Below the pieces are notes generated by a model. It ran no database searches. It was not told the DNA's origin and saw nothing but the letters and a program-made list of their open reading frames with translations. DNA of 5,562 bases from an uncultured Alistipes sp. Its GTDB lineage: Bacteria > Bacteroidota > Bacteroidia > Bacteroidales > Rikenellaceae. Positions within the stretch are counted from its first letter, which is position 1. Each line of letters starts with the position of its first letter. The position numbers were made by a program, and so were the translations under genes. Location of the stretch: assembly GCA_958449275.1 (NCBI GenBank), contig CAUDHE010000123.1, positions 1-5,562 of the forward strand, written 5' to 3'. This document shows, one piece after another, positions 1-5,562 of the stretch.

Positions 1-132
1 GGGCTTGTCCACGCGGATCATCGCATCGGTGAACCCCAGGGGATATTTGCCTTTCACGGCATCCTGCATTTCGGGGCTCAGGTTGTGGAAACTCGTTACG
101 AGATGTTTCTTCGCGGTATTGGGTTTTGCCAT
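1..132 (-). CDS. Small conserved-looking protein of unknown function, N-terminal 44 codons (partial)
   Basis: Read on the minus strand from ATG at 132-130, an open frame runs without a stop to the left edge, giving 44 residues that begin MAKPNTAKKHLVTSFHNL and end near GFTDAMIRVDKP. The C-terminus lies outside the window. The N-terminus is basic (three Lys in the first nine residues) and has no signal peptide or membrane segment, so a cytoplasmic location is likely. The wording resembles a family of short Bacteroidales proteins of unknown function that I recall only loosely; no catalytic motif is visible and I assign no function. The gene is divergent from ligA. An AGAATTTG sequence (minus strand, 149-142), resembling the Bacteroidetes -7 box TAnnTTTG, sits just upstream of the ATG, but no matching -33 element is clear. 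The reading is preferred over the plus-strand frame because its composition is that of an ordinary soluble protein and its ATG faces the intergenic region. Confidence 0.68.
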   Translation of the reverse strand, partial: MAKPNTAKKHLVTSFHNLSPEMQDAVKGKYPLGFTDAMIRVDKP

Positions 133-348
133 GGCAGTGTTCAAATTCTTACACCTTTTCTCGCCTCGGCATAGCCTGAGCAAGCTCGTCTCTGCCCTCG
201 GCTCATCGAAAACGTTTTGAAATTTTTTGCAAGTATACGCAAAATTTGCAGATTGCGCGACATCGGCAATTTTTTTTTGCATTTTTTTTGTTTTCCGACC
301 TTGATCCGAACAAATTATGTACCTTTACGACTCAATTGTACCCGTATT
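133..348. other. Divergent intergenic region with AT-rich tracts upstream of ligA
   Basis: This 216-nt gap separates the divergent small gene from ligA. The half nearer ligA is strikingly AT-rich compared with the genes: it has a nine-T run (270-278) and an eight-T run (282-289) split by GCA. TTTGCA occurs three times (226-231, 245-250, 276-281), and there is a 10-bp palindrome AAAACGTTTT (209-218). A weak inverted repeat TTTTGC/GCAAAA (225-230 and 239-244) surrounds an 8-nt spacer. These may be promoter-associated or protein-binding elements, but none matches a named operator I recognise. The region stays open in the ligA frame from 217, which makes a false 44-residue N-terminal extension possible in automated annotation. 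Confidence 0.6.
301..327 (+). promoter_or_regulatory. Candidate Bacteroidetes-type promoter for ligA
   Basis: TACCTTTA at 320-327 matches the Bacteroidetes -7 box TAnnTTTG except for the last base. A TTG at 301-303, 16 nt upstream, could be the -33 element, although the spacing is a little short and the box is partial. Transcription would start near 334, leaving a leader of about 15 nt before the ligA ATG at 349. The T-tracts at 270-289 lie immediately upstream. A second, weaker candidate is TTTG at 216-219 with AAAATTTG at 241-248. This is motif matching by eye only. Confidence 0.38.
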
Positions 349-2466
349 ATGACTGCACGGCAACGAATCATATTCCTGCGCGAACGTCTCAACTATTACA
401 ATTACAAATATTATATTGAGACCGCACCCGTCGTATCCGATTTCGAATTCGACGCTCTTCTGCGCGAATTGCAGGATCTCGAAGCGGAGTACCCCGAGTA
501 TGCCGACCCCAATTCGCCCACGGTGCGGGTAGGTAGCGACATCACCAACGAATTCCGCAGCGTCGAACATTCGTTTCCCATGCTGTCGCTGAGCAACACC
601 TACTCCATCGACGAACTTCACGAATGGATCGACCGCGTGGAGAAAGAGATCGACGAGCCGGAATTCGTATGCGAGCTGAAATTCGACGGCACCGCAATAT
701 CGCTCACTTACGAACACGGGCGACTGTCGCGAGCCGTGACCCGCGGCGACGGCACACGCGGCGACGATGTGACGGAGAACGTGCGTACCATACGAAGCGT
801 GCCTCTCGTACTGACGGGCGAGGGCTATCCCGATTTCTTCGAAATACGCGGCGAGATACTCATGCCATATGCCTCGTTCGACCGTCTGAACGCCGAACGT
901 GAGGCTGCCGGAGAACCTCCGTTCGCCAATCCGCGCAATGCCGCGGCGGGAACGCTCAAGCAGCAGCAGTCGCAGGTGGTGGCCCGACGCGGACTCGACT
1001 GTACCCTCTACCAGCTGGCCGGCGACGAGCTACCACACGGATCGCACTGGGAGAACATGGAGGCGGCGCGCCGATGGGGATTCAAGATATCGGACAATAT
1101 GCGCATATGCCGCAATCGCGAGCAGATAACCGAATATATAGAGTATTGGGACTCGGAGCGCAAGACATTGCCGTTCCCTACCGACGGAGTGGTCGTGAAG
1201 GTCAACCGCTATGCCGACCGTCGCGCCTTGGGCACCACGTCGAAAGCTCCCAAATGGGCCGTGGCCTACAAGTTCAAGGCCGAACAGGCTCTTACCAAAC
1301 TGCTGAAAGTGACCTATCAGGTGGGACGCACGGGAGCCGTCACGCCCGTGGCCAATCTCGAACCCGTTCTCTTGGCGGGTACCACGGTGAAACGCGCCAC
1401 GCTCCACAATGCCGACCAGATCGCCACGCTCGACATACGCGAAGGCGACATGGTATACGTGGAGAAAGGCGGTGAAATCATTCCCAAAATAACGGGCGTC
1501 GCTCTCGAGCAGCGGCCGTCGGACAGCAGCCCGCTGGAATACATAACCGAATGTCCCGAATGCGGCGCGCCGCTGGTACGCTACGAAGGCGAGGCAAAAC
1601 ACTACTGCCCCAACCAGAGCAACTGCCGTCCGCAGATAATCGGGCGCATAATACATTTCATCCGCCGCAAAGCGATGGATATCGACGGGCTCGGCGAGGA
1701 GACCGTAGAGTTGTTGTTCGAAAACGGCCTCGTGAACTGCATCGCCGATCTTTACGACCTGCGCGCCGAGCAACTCGCTCCGTTGCCGCGATTAGGCGAG
1801 AAGTCTGCCGACAACATCATGCAAAGCATCCGCCGTTCGACAGAAGTACCGTTCCGACGCGTGCTGTTCGCCTTGGGCATACGTTTCGTAGGCGAGACAA
1901 CCGCGAAATACCTCGCCGCGCACTTCCGCTCGCTCGACGCCGTAATGGCCGCCGCTCGCGAGGAACTGCTCGAGGCCGAGGAGGTGGGCGGGAAGATCGC
2001 CGACTCGATAATCGAATACTTCGCCGACGAACACAATCGCGCCATCGTAGAACGATTGCGCGAAGCGGGGCTGCAATTCGAAGAGGCGCAGCGGCAAACC
2101 GATTCCGAAGCACTCGCGGGACTTACGTTCGTGATATCGGGATCGTTCGCCGACCACTCGCGCGACGAACTGAAAGCCATGATCGAGGCGCACGGCGGCA
2201 AAAACCTGGCGGCGGTGTCGTCCAACACGTCGTATCTGCTGGCGGGTAACAAAATAGGCCCGACGAAATTGCAGAAAGCGACCAAGCTCGGAATAAAGAT
2301 CATTTCGGAGGAGGAGTTCATCGCCATGATCGCTTCGGATTCGGATGAAGGCCCGCGACGGAACGGGACCAAATCCGCCGAGCCGAACGACGGCACGCAA
2401 GTCACGGCGACAGAGACTTCCGACAAAACGGAAAAGCCGCGGGATATCCAGGGTTCGTTGTTCTGA
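349..2466 (+). CDS. ligA: NAD+-dependent DNA ligase LigA
   Basis: This cytoplasmic enzyme seals nicks in double-stranded DNA during replication and repair, using NAD+ to form a ligase-AMP intermediate. The 705-residue product has the full family architecture. Domain Ia (about 1-70, YYNYKYY near 16-22) takes up NAD+. The adenylation domain has the AMP-accepting Lys111 in KFDG, Glu169 in RGE, DGVVVK (279-284) and WAVAYKF (303-309). An OB fold follows (about 319-395), then a four-Cys zinc finger (C402, C405, C420, C426), helix-hairpin-helix repeats (about 440-585), a BRCT domain (about 586-661) and a hydrophilic tail (662-705) ending in QGSLF. The start is set at 349 because family homology begins there; the frame is open back to 217, but those 44 extra codons translate the AT-rich promoter region. 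At 705 residues it is longer than the 671-residue E. coli enzyme, largely through the tail. It is first of four same-strand genes, 46 nt before dapA. Confidence 0.97.
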   Translation: MTARQRIIFLRERLNYYNYKYYIETAPVVSDFEFDALLRELQDLEAEYPEYADPNSPTVRVGSDITNEFRSVEHSFPMLSLSNTYSIDELHEWIDRVEKEIDEPEFVCELKFDGTAISLTYEHGRLSRAVTRGDGTRGDDVTENVRTIRSVPLVLTGEGYPDFFEIRGEILMPYASFDRLNAEREAAGEPPFANPRNAAAGTLKQQQSQVVARRGLDCTLYQLAGDELPHGSHWENMEAARRWGFKISDNMRICRNREQITEYIEYWDSERKTLPFPTDGVVVKVNRYADRRALGTTSKAPKWAVAYKFKAEQALTKLLKVTYQVGRTGAVTPVANLEPVLLAGTTVKRATLHNADQIATLDIREGDMVYVEKGGEIIPKITGVALEQRPSDSSPLEYITECPECGAPLVRYEGEAKHYCPNQSNCRPQIIGRIIHFIRRKAMDIDGLGEETVELLFENGLVNCIADLYDLRAEQLAPLPRLGEKSADNIMQSIRRSTEVPFRRVLFALGIRFVGETTAKYLAAHFRSLDAVMAAAREELLEAEEVGGKIADSIIEYFADEHNRAIVERLREAGLQFEEAQRQTDSEALAGLTFVISGSFADHSRDELKAMIEAHGGKNLAAVSSNTSYLLAGNKIGPTKLQKATKLGIKIISEEEFIAMIASDSDEGPRRNGTKSAEPNDGTQVTATETSDKTEKPRDIQGSLF

Positions 2467-2512
2467 TCCCCGCGCACCGCACAAGTTTGATATTTGAAGT
2501 TACTATCGATTT

Positions 2513-3409
2513 ATGAACAGAGATACAGCGAGACTCGGCGGCCTGGGAGCCGCCATGATAACACCGTTCGCAAGCGACGGCTCTTGCGACATGGCGGCTT
2601 TGGGCCGCATGACAGATTACGTCATCGAGGGCGGAATCGACTACATGGTATGTTTGGGAACTACGGCCGAAACACCCACCCTGACCGAAGATGAGAGGTG
2701 CGAAATATTGCGTTTCATGCGCGAACGCATAGCGGGACGCGTCCCGCTGATCGTGGGCGCAGGCGGCAACTCGACGGCCGAACTCGTACGACGCATAGGA
2801 CAGATGGACCTCGCGGGAGTCGACGCCCTGCTGAGCGTCACGCCCTACTACAACAAGCCCTCGCAGGAGGGACTTTACCGTCACTATCGCGCGGTGGCCG
2901 AGGCATCGCCTCTGCCGATCATATTGTATAATGTTCCCGGCCGCACGGGAGTAAACCTTACGGCGGAAACCACATGCCGTCTGGCAGCCGACGAGCCGCG
3001 CATCATAGCCGTGAAGGAGGCTTCGGGAAATATCGAACAGATAGAACGGATCATCAGGAACCGACCCGAGGGATTCATCGTCCTCTCGGGAGACGACAGC
3101 ATGGCGGTCGAGGTCATGCGCAAGGGCGGCGACGGAGTGATATCGGTGGCGGCCAACGCCTTTCCGTCACGGTTCTCGCACATGGTCGGACTGGCACGGC
3201 AGGGATTGTTCGACCGTGCCGACGAGGTCTATGCCCCCATGCGCGACGCCGTATGCGCACTGTTCGAACAAGGCAACCCTACGGGAGTGAAAGCGGCGCT
3301 CGCGATCATGGGACGCATCGAGAACGTATTGCGTCTGCCGCTGGTGCCTGCGACCGACCAACTGATGAAAAAACTCGAAAAATCGATTAGGGAATACGAT
3401 TTGCGTTGA
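2513..3409 (+). CDS. dapA: 4-hydroxy-tetrahydrodipicolinate synthase DapA
   Basis: DapA condenses pyruvate with L-aspartate-4-semialdehyde, the first committed step to diaminopimelate (for peptidoglycan) and lysine, in the cytoplasm. The 298-residue product is a complete class I aldolase-type TIM barrel, close to the E. coli length of 292. Visible active-site elements are GTTAE with Thr50-Thr51, Tyr113 in TPYYNKPSQEG, Tyr139 and Arg144 in YNVPGRTG, and Schiff-base Lys168 in KEASGN. The Arg in YNVPGR separates true DapA from related N-acetylneuraminate lyases and sugar-acid aldolases. Residues aligned with the E. coli lysine-inhibition site are only partly kept: Asn86, Glu90 and Tyr112 match, but E. 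coli His53 and His56 correspond to Glu59 and Arg62, so feedback sensitivity is doubtful. The ATG at 2513 is the only sensible start; no Shine-Dalgarno is seen. It lies 46 nt after ligA and 27 nt before the next gene with no terminator on either side, so it is probably cotranscribed. Confidence 0.97.
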   Translation: MNRDTARLGGLGAAMITPFASDGSCDMAALGRMTDYVIEGGIDYMVCLGTTAETPTLTEDERCEILRFMRERIAGRVPLIVGAGGNSTAELVRRIGQMDLAGVDALLSVTPYYNKPSQEGLYRHYRAVAEASPLPIILYNVPGRTGVNLTAETTCRLAADEPRIIAVKEASGNIEQIERIIRNRPEGFIVLSGDDSMAVEVMRKGGDGVISVAANAFPSRFSHMVGLARQGLFDRADEVYAPMRDAVCALFEQGNPTGVKAALAIMGRIENVLRLPLVPATDQLMKKLEKSIREYDLR

Positions 3410-3436
3410 TATGTCGTTTTATAAAAAACACCGCTT

Positions 3437-4174
3437 ATGAAACGATTGATCGCCGTCGCATTGCTTATCATGCCATTGCTCAGTTGGTCGAAAGTACCCG
3501 ACGAGGACGATATTCTGAACAACATCATGAATACCTCGTCGCCCTACTATTACACCAACCTCATGATGCGCTACAACAACCTCGAGAAGTTGTCGGAGGA
3601 TGATTACCACTACCTCTACTACGGATACGCCTATCAGGACGACTACAAACCGCTGGCGTCGAATCCCGCAATAGAGAGACTCTACGAAACTATCATGAGG
3701 CTCGACACCGCATCGCCCGATCCCGAAGCGATGCGTTACGTAATATCCATGTGCGAGGATGCCATGAAGGTCGATCCTTTCAGCCCCACGGTACTCAACA
3801 TGCTGGTATTCGCCTACGGAGCACTGGGTGACAAAGAGAAAGAGGAGGCCTATTTCCGCCATCTGAACGGTATACTCGAAACCATAAAATCGTCGGGCGA
3901 CGGCCGCGACGAAAAAGATCCGATGCATGTATTGATGTTCTCGCACGCGACGGACGTCGTATCGTCGATGGGATATGCGGGCAAACGCGCCGAAATAGTG
4001 AGCCGAAACGTGGAATACATTCCGTTGGAGCAGCCCAAGAAGACTCCCGACGGAAAGATCCGCGGATTCTATTTCGATTACAGCCGCGTATACCGCAACA
4101 AGCCCGACGAGGTTTCGTTCAAGAAGAAACGCACATGGCAGTTCAACAACCTCAAGCCGCGCGAATATAAATAA
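3437..4174 (+). CDS. Secreted DUF4919-like protein of unknown function
   Basis: The 245-residue product starts with a typical signal peptide: MKR, a hydrophobic stretch at about 4-16 (LIAVALLIMPLL), and a likely signal peptidase I site after about residue 18 (LSWS/KVP). There is no lipobox Cys, so a soluble periplasmic or secreted protein is expected. The mature part contains SPYYYTNLMMRYN (about 35-47) and an unusual Tyr-rich stretch YHYLYYGYAYQDDY (57-70). These are the hallmarks I associate with DUF4919, a Bacteroidetes family of unknown function. Residues about 98-150 look helical and TPR-like (AM..VDP.SP..L..L..AYG.LGD). The C-terminal part is basic and aromatic (GFYFDYSRVYRN, then KKKRTW). 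No catalytic motif is evident; a binding or structural role is only a guess. It lies between dapA (27 nt) and the C11 peptidase gene (52 nt), both on the same strand, with no promoter or terminator recognised in the gaps. Family assignment is from memory of motifs. Confidence 0.85.
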   Translation: MKRLIAVALLIMPLLSWSKVPDEDDILNNIMNTSSPYYYTNLMMRYNNLEKLSEDDYHYLYYGYAYQDDYKPLASNPAIERLYETIMRLDTASPDPEAMRYVISMCEDAMKVDPFSPTVLNMLVFAYGALGDKEKEEAYFRHLNGILETIKSSGDGRDEKDPMHVLMFSHATDVVSSMGYAGKRAEIVSRNVEYIPLEQPKKTPDGKIRGFYFDYSRVYRNKPDEVSFKKKRTWQFNNLKPREYK

Positions 4175-4226
4175 GGCCGCGACTTGCCGATAAAGCGTTA
4201 GGTACCCGAACGCCCCCCTGTTTGCT

Positions 4227-5474
4227 ATGGAGAAAACAATACTGTCGACCCGATTTACGATATTGTCGCTTATGCTCGCGGCATTGCTTCTCGTGCCCGC
4301 ATGCGAAAAGACCACGCCGCCCGAAAAGACCACGCCGCACACGCTGATATTCTATTTCACGGGAACGCAGCTCTCCTACTACTTCTATCGCAACATCTCG
4401 GCGGCGAAAGAGGCCATACGGCAGAACATCAAGGGAAACAGCCGAGTGGTATGTTTTTTCCAACATACCGACAAGACCAAGGCCGACCTGATAGAACTCG
4501 TATACGTCGAGGGGTCGTGCGAGGAGCAGGTACTCGGATCGTACGACCTGCCGCAACAGATGGACGAGGAACATCTGAGCTATTTTTTCAACGAGATAAT
4601 ACGCTCGGTACCCGCCGACAGTTACGGGCTCGTGATGGCCGGGCACGCCCTGGCATGGATACCTGCCGACGCCTCGCCCGATCCTCAGGCGATGCGCCGC
4701 GCCGCCGGAACGACGACCGCAGGCCAAGCCGCGGAAAGCGGAGACGATTTTTGGCGCAAGTCGCAGAGCGATATCGTGACGCGCCACTTCGGCGAGAAAT
4801 ATTCAGATACGCAATCCAACCAATTCGACATAGAGACGATGTCGACGGCACTGACCTCGACAGGCGTGAAATTCGACTACATACTGTTCGACGCATGCTT
4901 CATGGCCAACATCGAGGCCGTTTACGATCTGCGCCGCAACGCCGACTACATAATAGGCTCACCGTGCGAGATACTCGGTGACGGATTCCCCTATCAGAAC
5001 ACGCTGCCATGCCTGCTTCGCAATGGCGGACGATCGCACGATCTGCCTCAGGCCTGCAAGACGTTCCACGATCAGTACGCTTCGAAATACGGTTATTCGG
5101 GTTCCGTCGCGCTTATCGACTGCGCACAGATAGACGCCCTCGCGGCCATCGTTAAGAGGATAAACGCAGGCACGACGAAAGATTATGACCGTGGCGGCAT
5201 ACAGACTTTCGAGGGACAATCGCGCCACGTATTTTACGATTTGGGAGATTACGTCGACAAGATGTGCGGCGATCCCGCGCTCAAAGCCGAGTTCGCCGCT
5301 CAGATGAGTCGAACGGTGCCGTGCAAATATACTCTCGACTCGTTCTGGTCGAACTACGGAGACAAATCGGGCATATATCCCGTCACCGCCTTTTCGGGAC
5401 TCACGACCTCGGCGCCCTCGGCTGTATATCGCGACAGCTACTTCGAGACCTCGTGGCACGAGGCCACCCGATAA
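4227..5474 (+). CDS. Clostripain-like (family C11) cysteine peptidase lipoprotein
   Basis: The 415-residue product is a probable exported cysteine endopeptidase of the clostripain/C11 family (clan CD), whose members usually cut after Arg or Lys. The N-terminus is a lipoprotein signal with lipobox LVPAC, giving acylated Cys26; residues +2 to +5 (EKTT) only partly resemble Bacteroidetes surface-export signals, so the membrane side is uncertain. A repeated linker EKTTPP/EKTTPH follows. The catalytic pair is His140 (YGLVMAGH) and Cys224 (YILFDACFMANIEAVYDLR). Asp222, two residues before the Cys, fits the S1-pocket Asp known from Parabacteroides merdae PmC11, supporting basic P1 preference. Further family-like segments are SPCEILGDGFPY (245-256), YDLGDYVDKM (337-346) and GIYPVTAFSGL (382-391). 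The His is followed by Ala rather than the usual Gly. The His-Cys spacing is 84 residues against 46 in PmC11. The gene is last in the run and ends 5 nt before a strong terminator. Substrates are unknown. Confidence 0.9.
   Translation: MEKTILSTRFTILSLMLAALLLVPACEKTTPPEKTTPHTLIFYFTGTQLSYYFYRNISAAKEAIRQNIKGNSRVVCFFQHTDKTKADLIELVYVEGSCEEQVLGSYDLPQQMDEEHLSYFFNEIIRSVPADSYGLVMAGHALAWIPADASPDPQAMRRAAGTTTAGQAAESGDDFWRKSQSDIVTRHFGEKYSDTQSNQFDIETMSTALTSTGVKFDYILFDACFMANIEAVYDLRRNADYIIGSPCEILGDGFPYQNTLPCLLRNGGRSHDLPQACKTFHDQYASKYGYSGSVALIDCAQIDALAAIVKRINAGTTKDYDRGGIQTFEGQSRHVFYDLGDYVDKMCGDPALKAEFAAQMSRTVPCKYTLDSFWSNYGDKSGIYPVTAFSGLTTSAPSAVYRDSYFETSWHEATR
4304..4338 (+). repeat. 18-bp-period tandem duplication in the lipoprotein linker
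   Basis: CGAAAAGACCACGCCGC occurs at 4304-4320 and again, identical over 17 bp, at 4322-4338. The period of 18 bp keeps the reading frame and encodes EKTTPP then EKTTPH directly after the lipobox Cys of the C11 peptidase. It lengthens the Thr/Pro tether between lipid anchor and catalytic domain by six residues. The near-perfect identity suggests a recent slippage duplication. Confidence 0.9.
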
Positions 5475-5479
5475 ACAAG

Positions 5480-5511
5480 AAAAGGCGATTCTTTACCGAA
5501 TCGCCTTTTTT
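5480..5511. terminator. Strong bidirectional intrinsic terminator
   Basis: AAAAGGCGATTC (5480-5491) pairs perfectly with GAATCGCCTTTT (5498-5509) around a six-base loop TTTACC, and two more T follow (5510-5511). The A-tract on the left gives a U-run on the minus strand, so the hairpin can end transcription both of the ligA-to-peptidase run (stop at 5472-5474) and of the convergent gene whose stop is at 5530-5528. It is the only convincing terminator in the window. Confidence 0.93.
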
Positions 5512-5527
5512 GCAGATATGCAAATCC

Positions 5528-5562
5528 CTACTCGTAGCGTCCGCTCTTGAGACGGTCGACCT
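5528..5562 (-). CDS. C-terminal end of a convergent gene, identity unknown (partial)
   Basis: On the minus strand the codons entering from the right edge read VDRLKSGRYE followed by TAG at 5530-5528. The frame is open to the window edge, but only ten full codons are visible, too few to name the protein. A real gene end is supported by position: the stop lies 16 nt from a symmetrical hairpin whose A/T tracts also suit minus-strand termination, as expected between convergent genes. The alternative is that this is non-coding sequence with a chance open frame. Confidence 0.5.
   Translation of the reverse strand, partial: VDRLKSGRYE

Noticed and set aside
5..220. Plus-strand 71-codon open frame at the left edge
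   Set aside because: It is antisense to the better supported minus-strand gene starting at 132 and runs into the AT-rich intergenic region with no family-like sequence.
206..247. Palindrome AAAACGTTTT and nearby TTTTGC/GCAAAA arms as a defined operator
   Set aside because: The arms are short, AT-rich and match no known site; chance occurrence is likely, so they are only mentioned in the intergenic description.
1030..2484. Long minus-strand open frames (about 230-247 codons) opposite ligA
   Set aside because: They overlap the zinc finger, HhH and BRCT coding regions, resemble no family, and are expected in GC-rich genes with strong codon periodicity.
2481..2500. TTTGATATTTG just before dapA as a dedicated promoter
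   Set aside because: GATATTTG deviates from TAnnTTTG at the first base and no -33 TTTG lies at suitable distance, so it is too weak to call.
4195..4213. Near-palindrome GCGTT...GGTACC...AACGC before the peptidase gene as a terminator
   Set aside because: The perfect stem is only five base pairs, with mismatches inside, and it is followed by C-rich rather than T-rich sequence.
3419..4342. A 307-residue minus-strand open frame opposite the DUF4919-like gene and the start of the peptidase gene
   Set aside because: Its translation is unusually rich in Val, Arg, His and Tyr with no recognisable domain, and it lies fully antisense to a gene with a clear signal peptide and family motifs. It is a composition-driven shadow.

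Overview
The window reads as chromosomal DNA of a GC-rich member of the Bacteroidales. A Rikenellaceae/Alistipes-like organism would fit, but that is inference. The support is a DUF4919-type secreted protein, a clostripain-like (C11) lipoprotein, genes with no clear Shine-Dalgarno sequences, a TAnnTTTG-like -7 element, and heavy use of ATA isoleucine codons in otherwise GC-rich genes. No mobile element, CRISPR array, tRNA or rRNA is visible.

Layout. Positions 1-132 (minus) hold the first 44 codons of a small cytoplasmic protein of unknown function that runs off the left edge. Positions 133-348 are a divergent, AT-rich intergenic region with T-tracts and a candidate promoter. Four plus-strand genes follow with short gaps: ligA (349-2466, NAD+-dependent DNA ligase), 46 nt, dapA (2513-3409, 4-hydroxy-tetrahydrodipicolinate synthase), 27 nt, a DUF4919-like secreted protein (3437-4174), 52 nt, and a C11 cysteine peptidase lipoprotein (4227-5474). 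A strong symmetrical terminator hairpin lies at 5480-5511. Beyond it, the last codons of a convergent minus-strand gene enter from the right edge.

How the genes relate. No terminator is visible between the four plus-strand genes, so they may form one transcription unit driven from upstream of ligA. The first two are housekeeping enzymes: DNA nick sealing, and the first committed step of the diaminopimelate/lysine branch that feeds peptidoglycan. The last two carry export signals and probably act in the periplasm or at the outer membrane. Nothing in the sequence links the two pairs functionally.

The points most worth a second look are a C-terminal beta-clamp-type motif (QGSLF) on a flexible tail of LigA, the long basic linker between the catalytic His and Cys of the C11 peptidase, the pairing of a DUF4919 protein with that peptidase, and replaced lysine-sensing positions in DapA. 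I did not find convincing evidence for a wholly new system.
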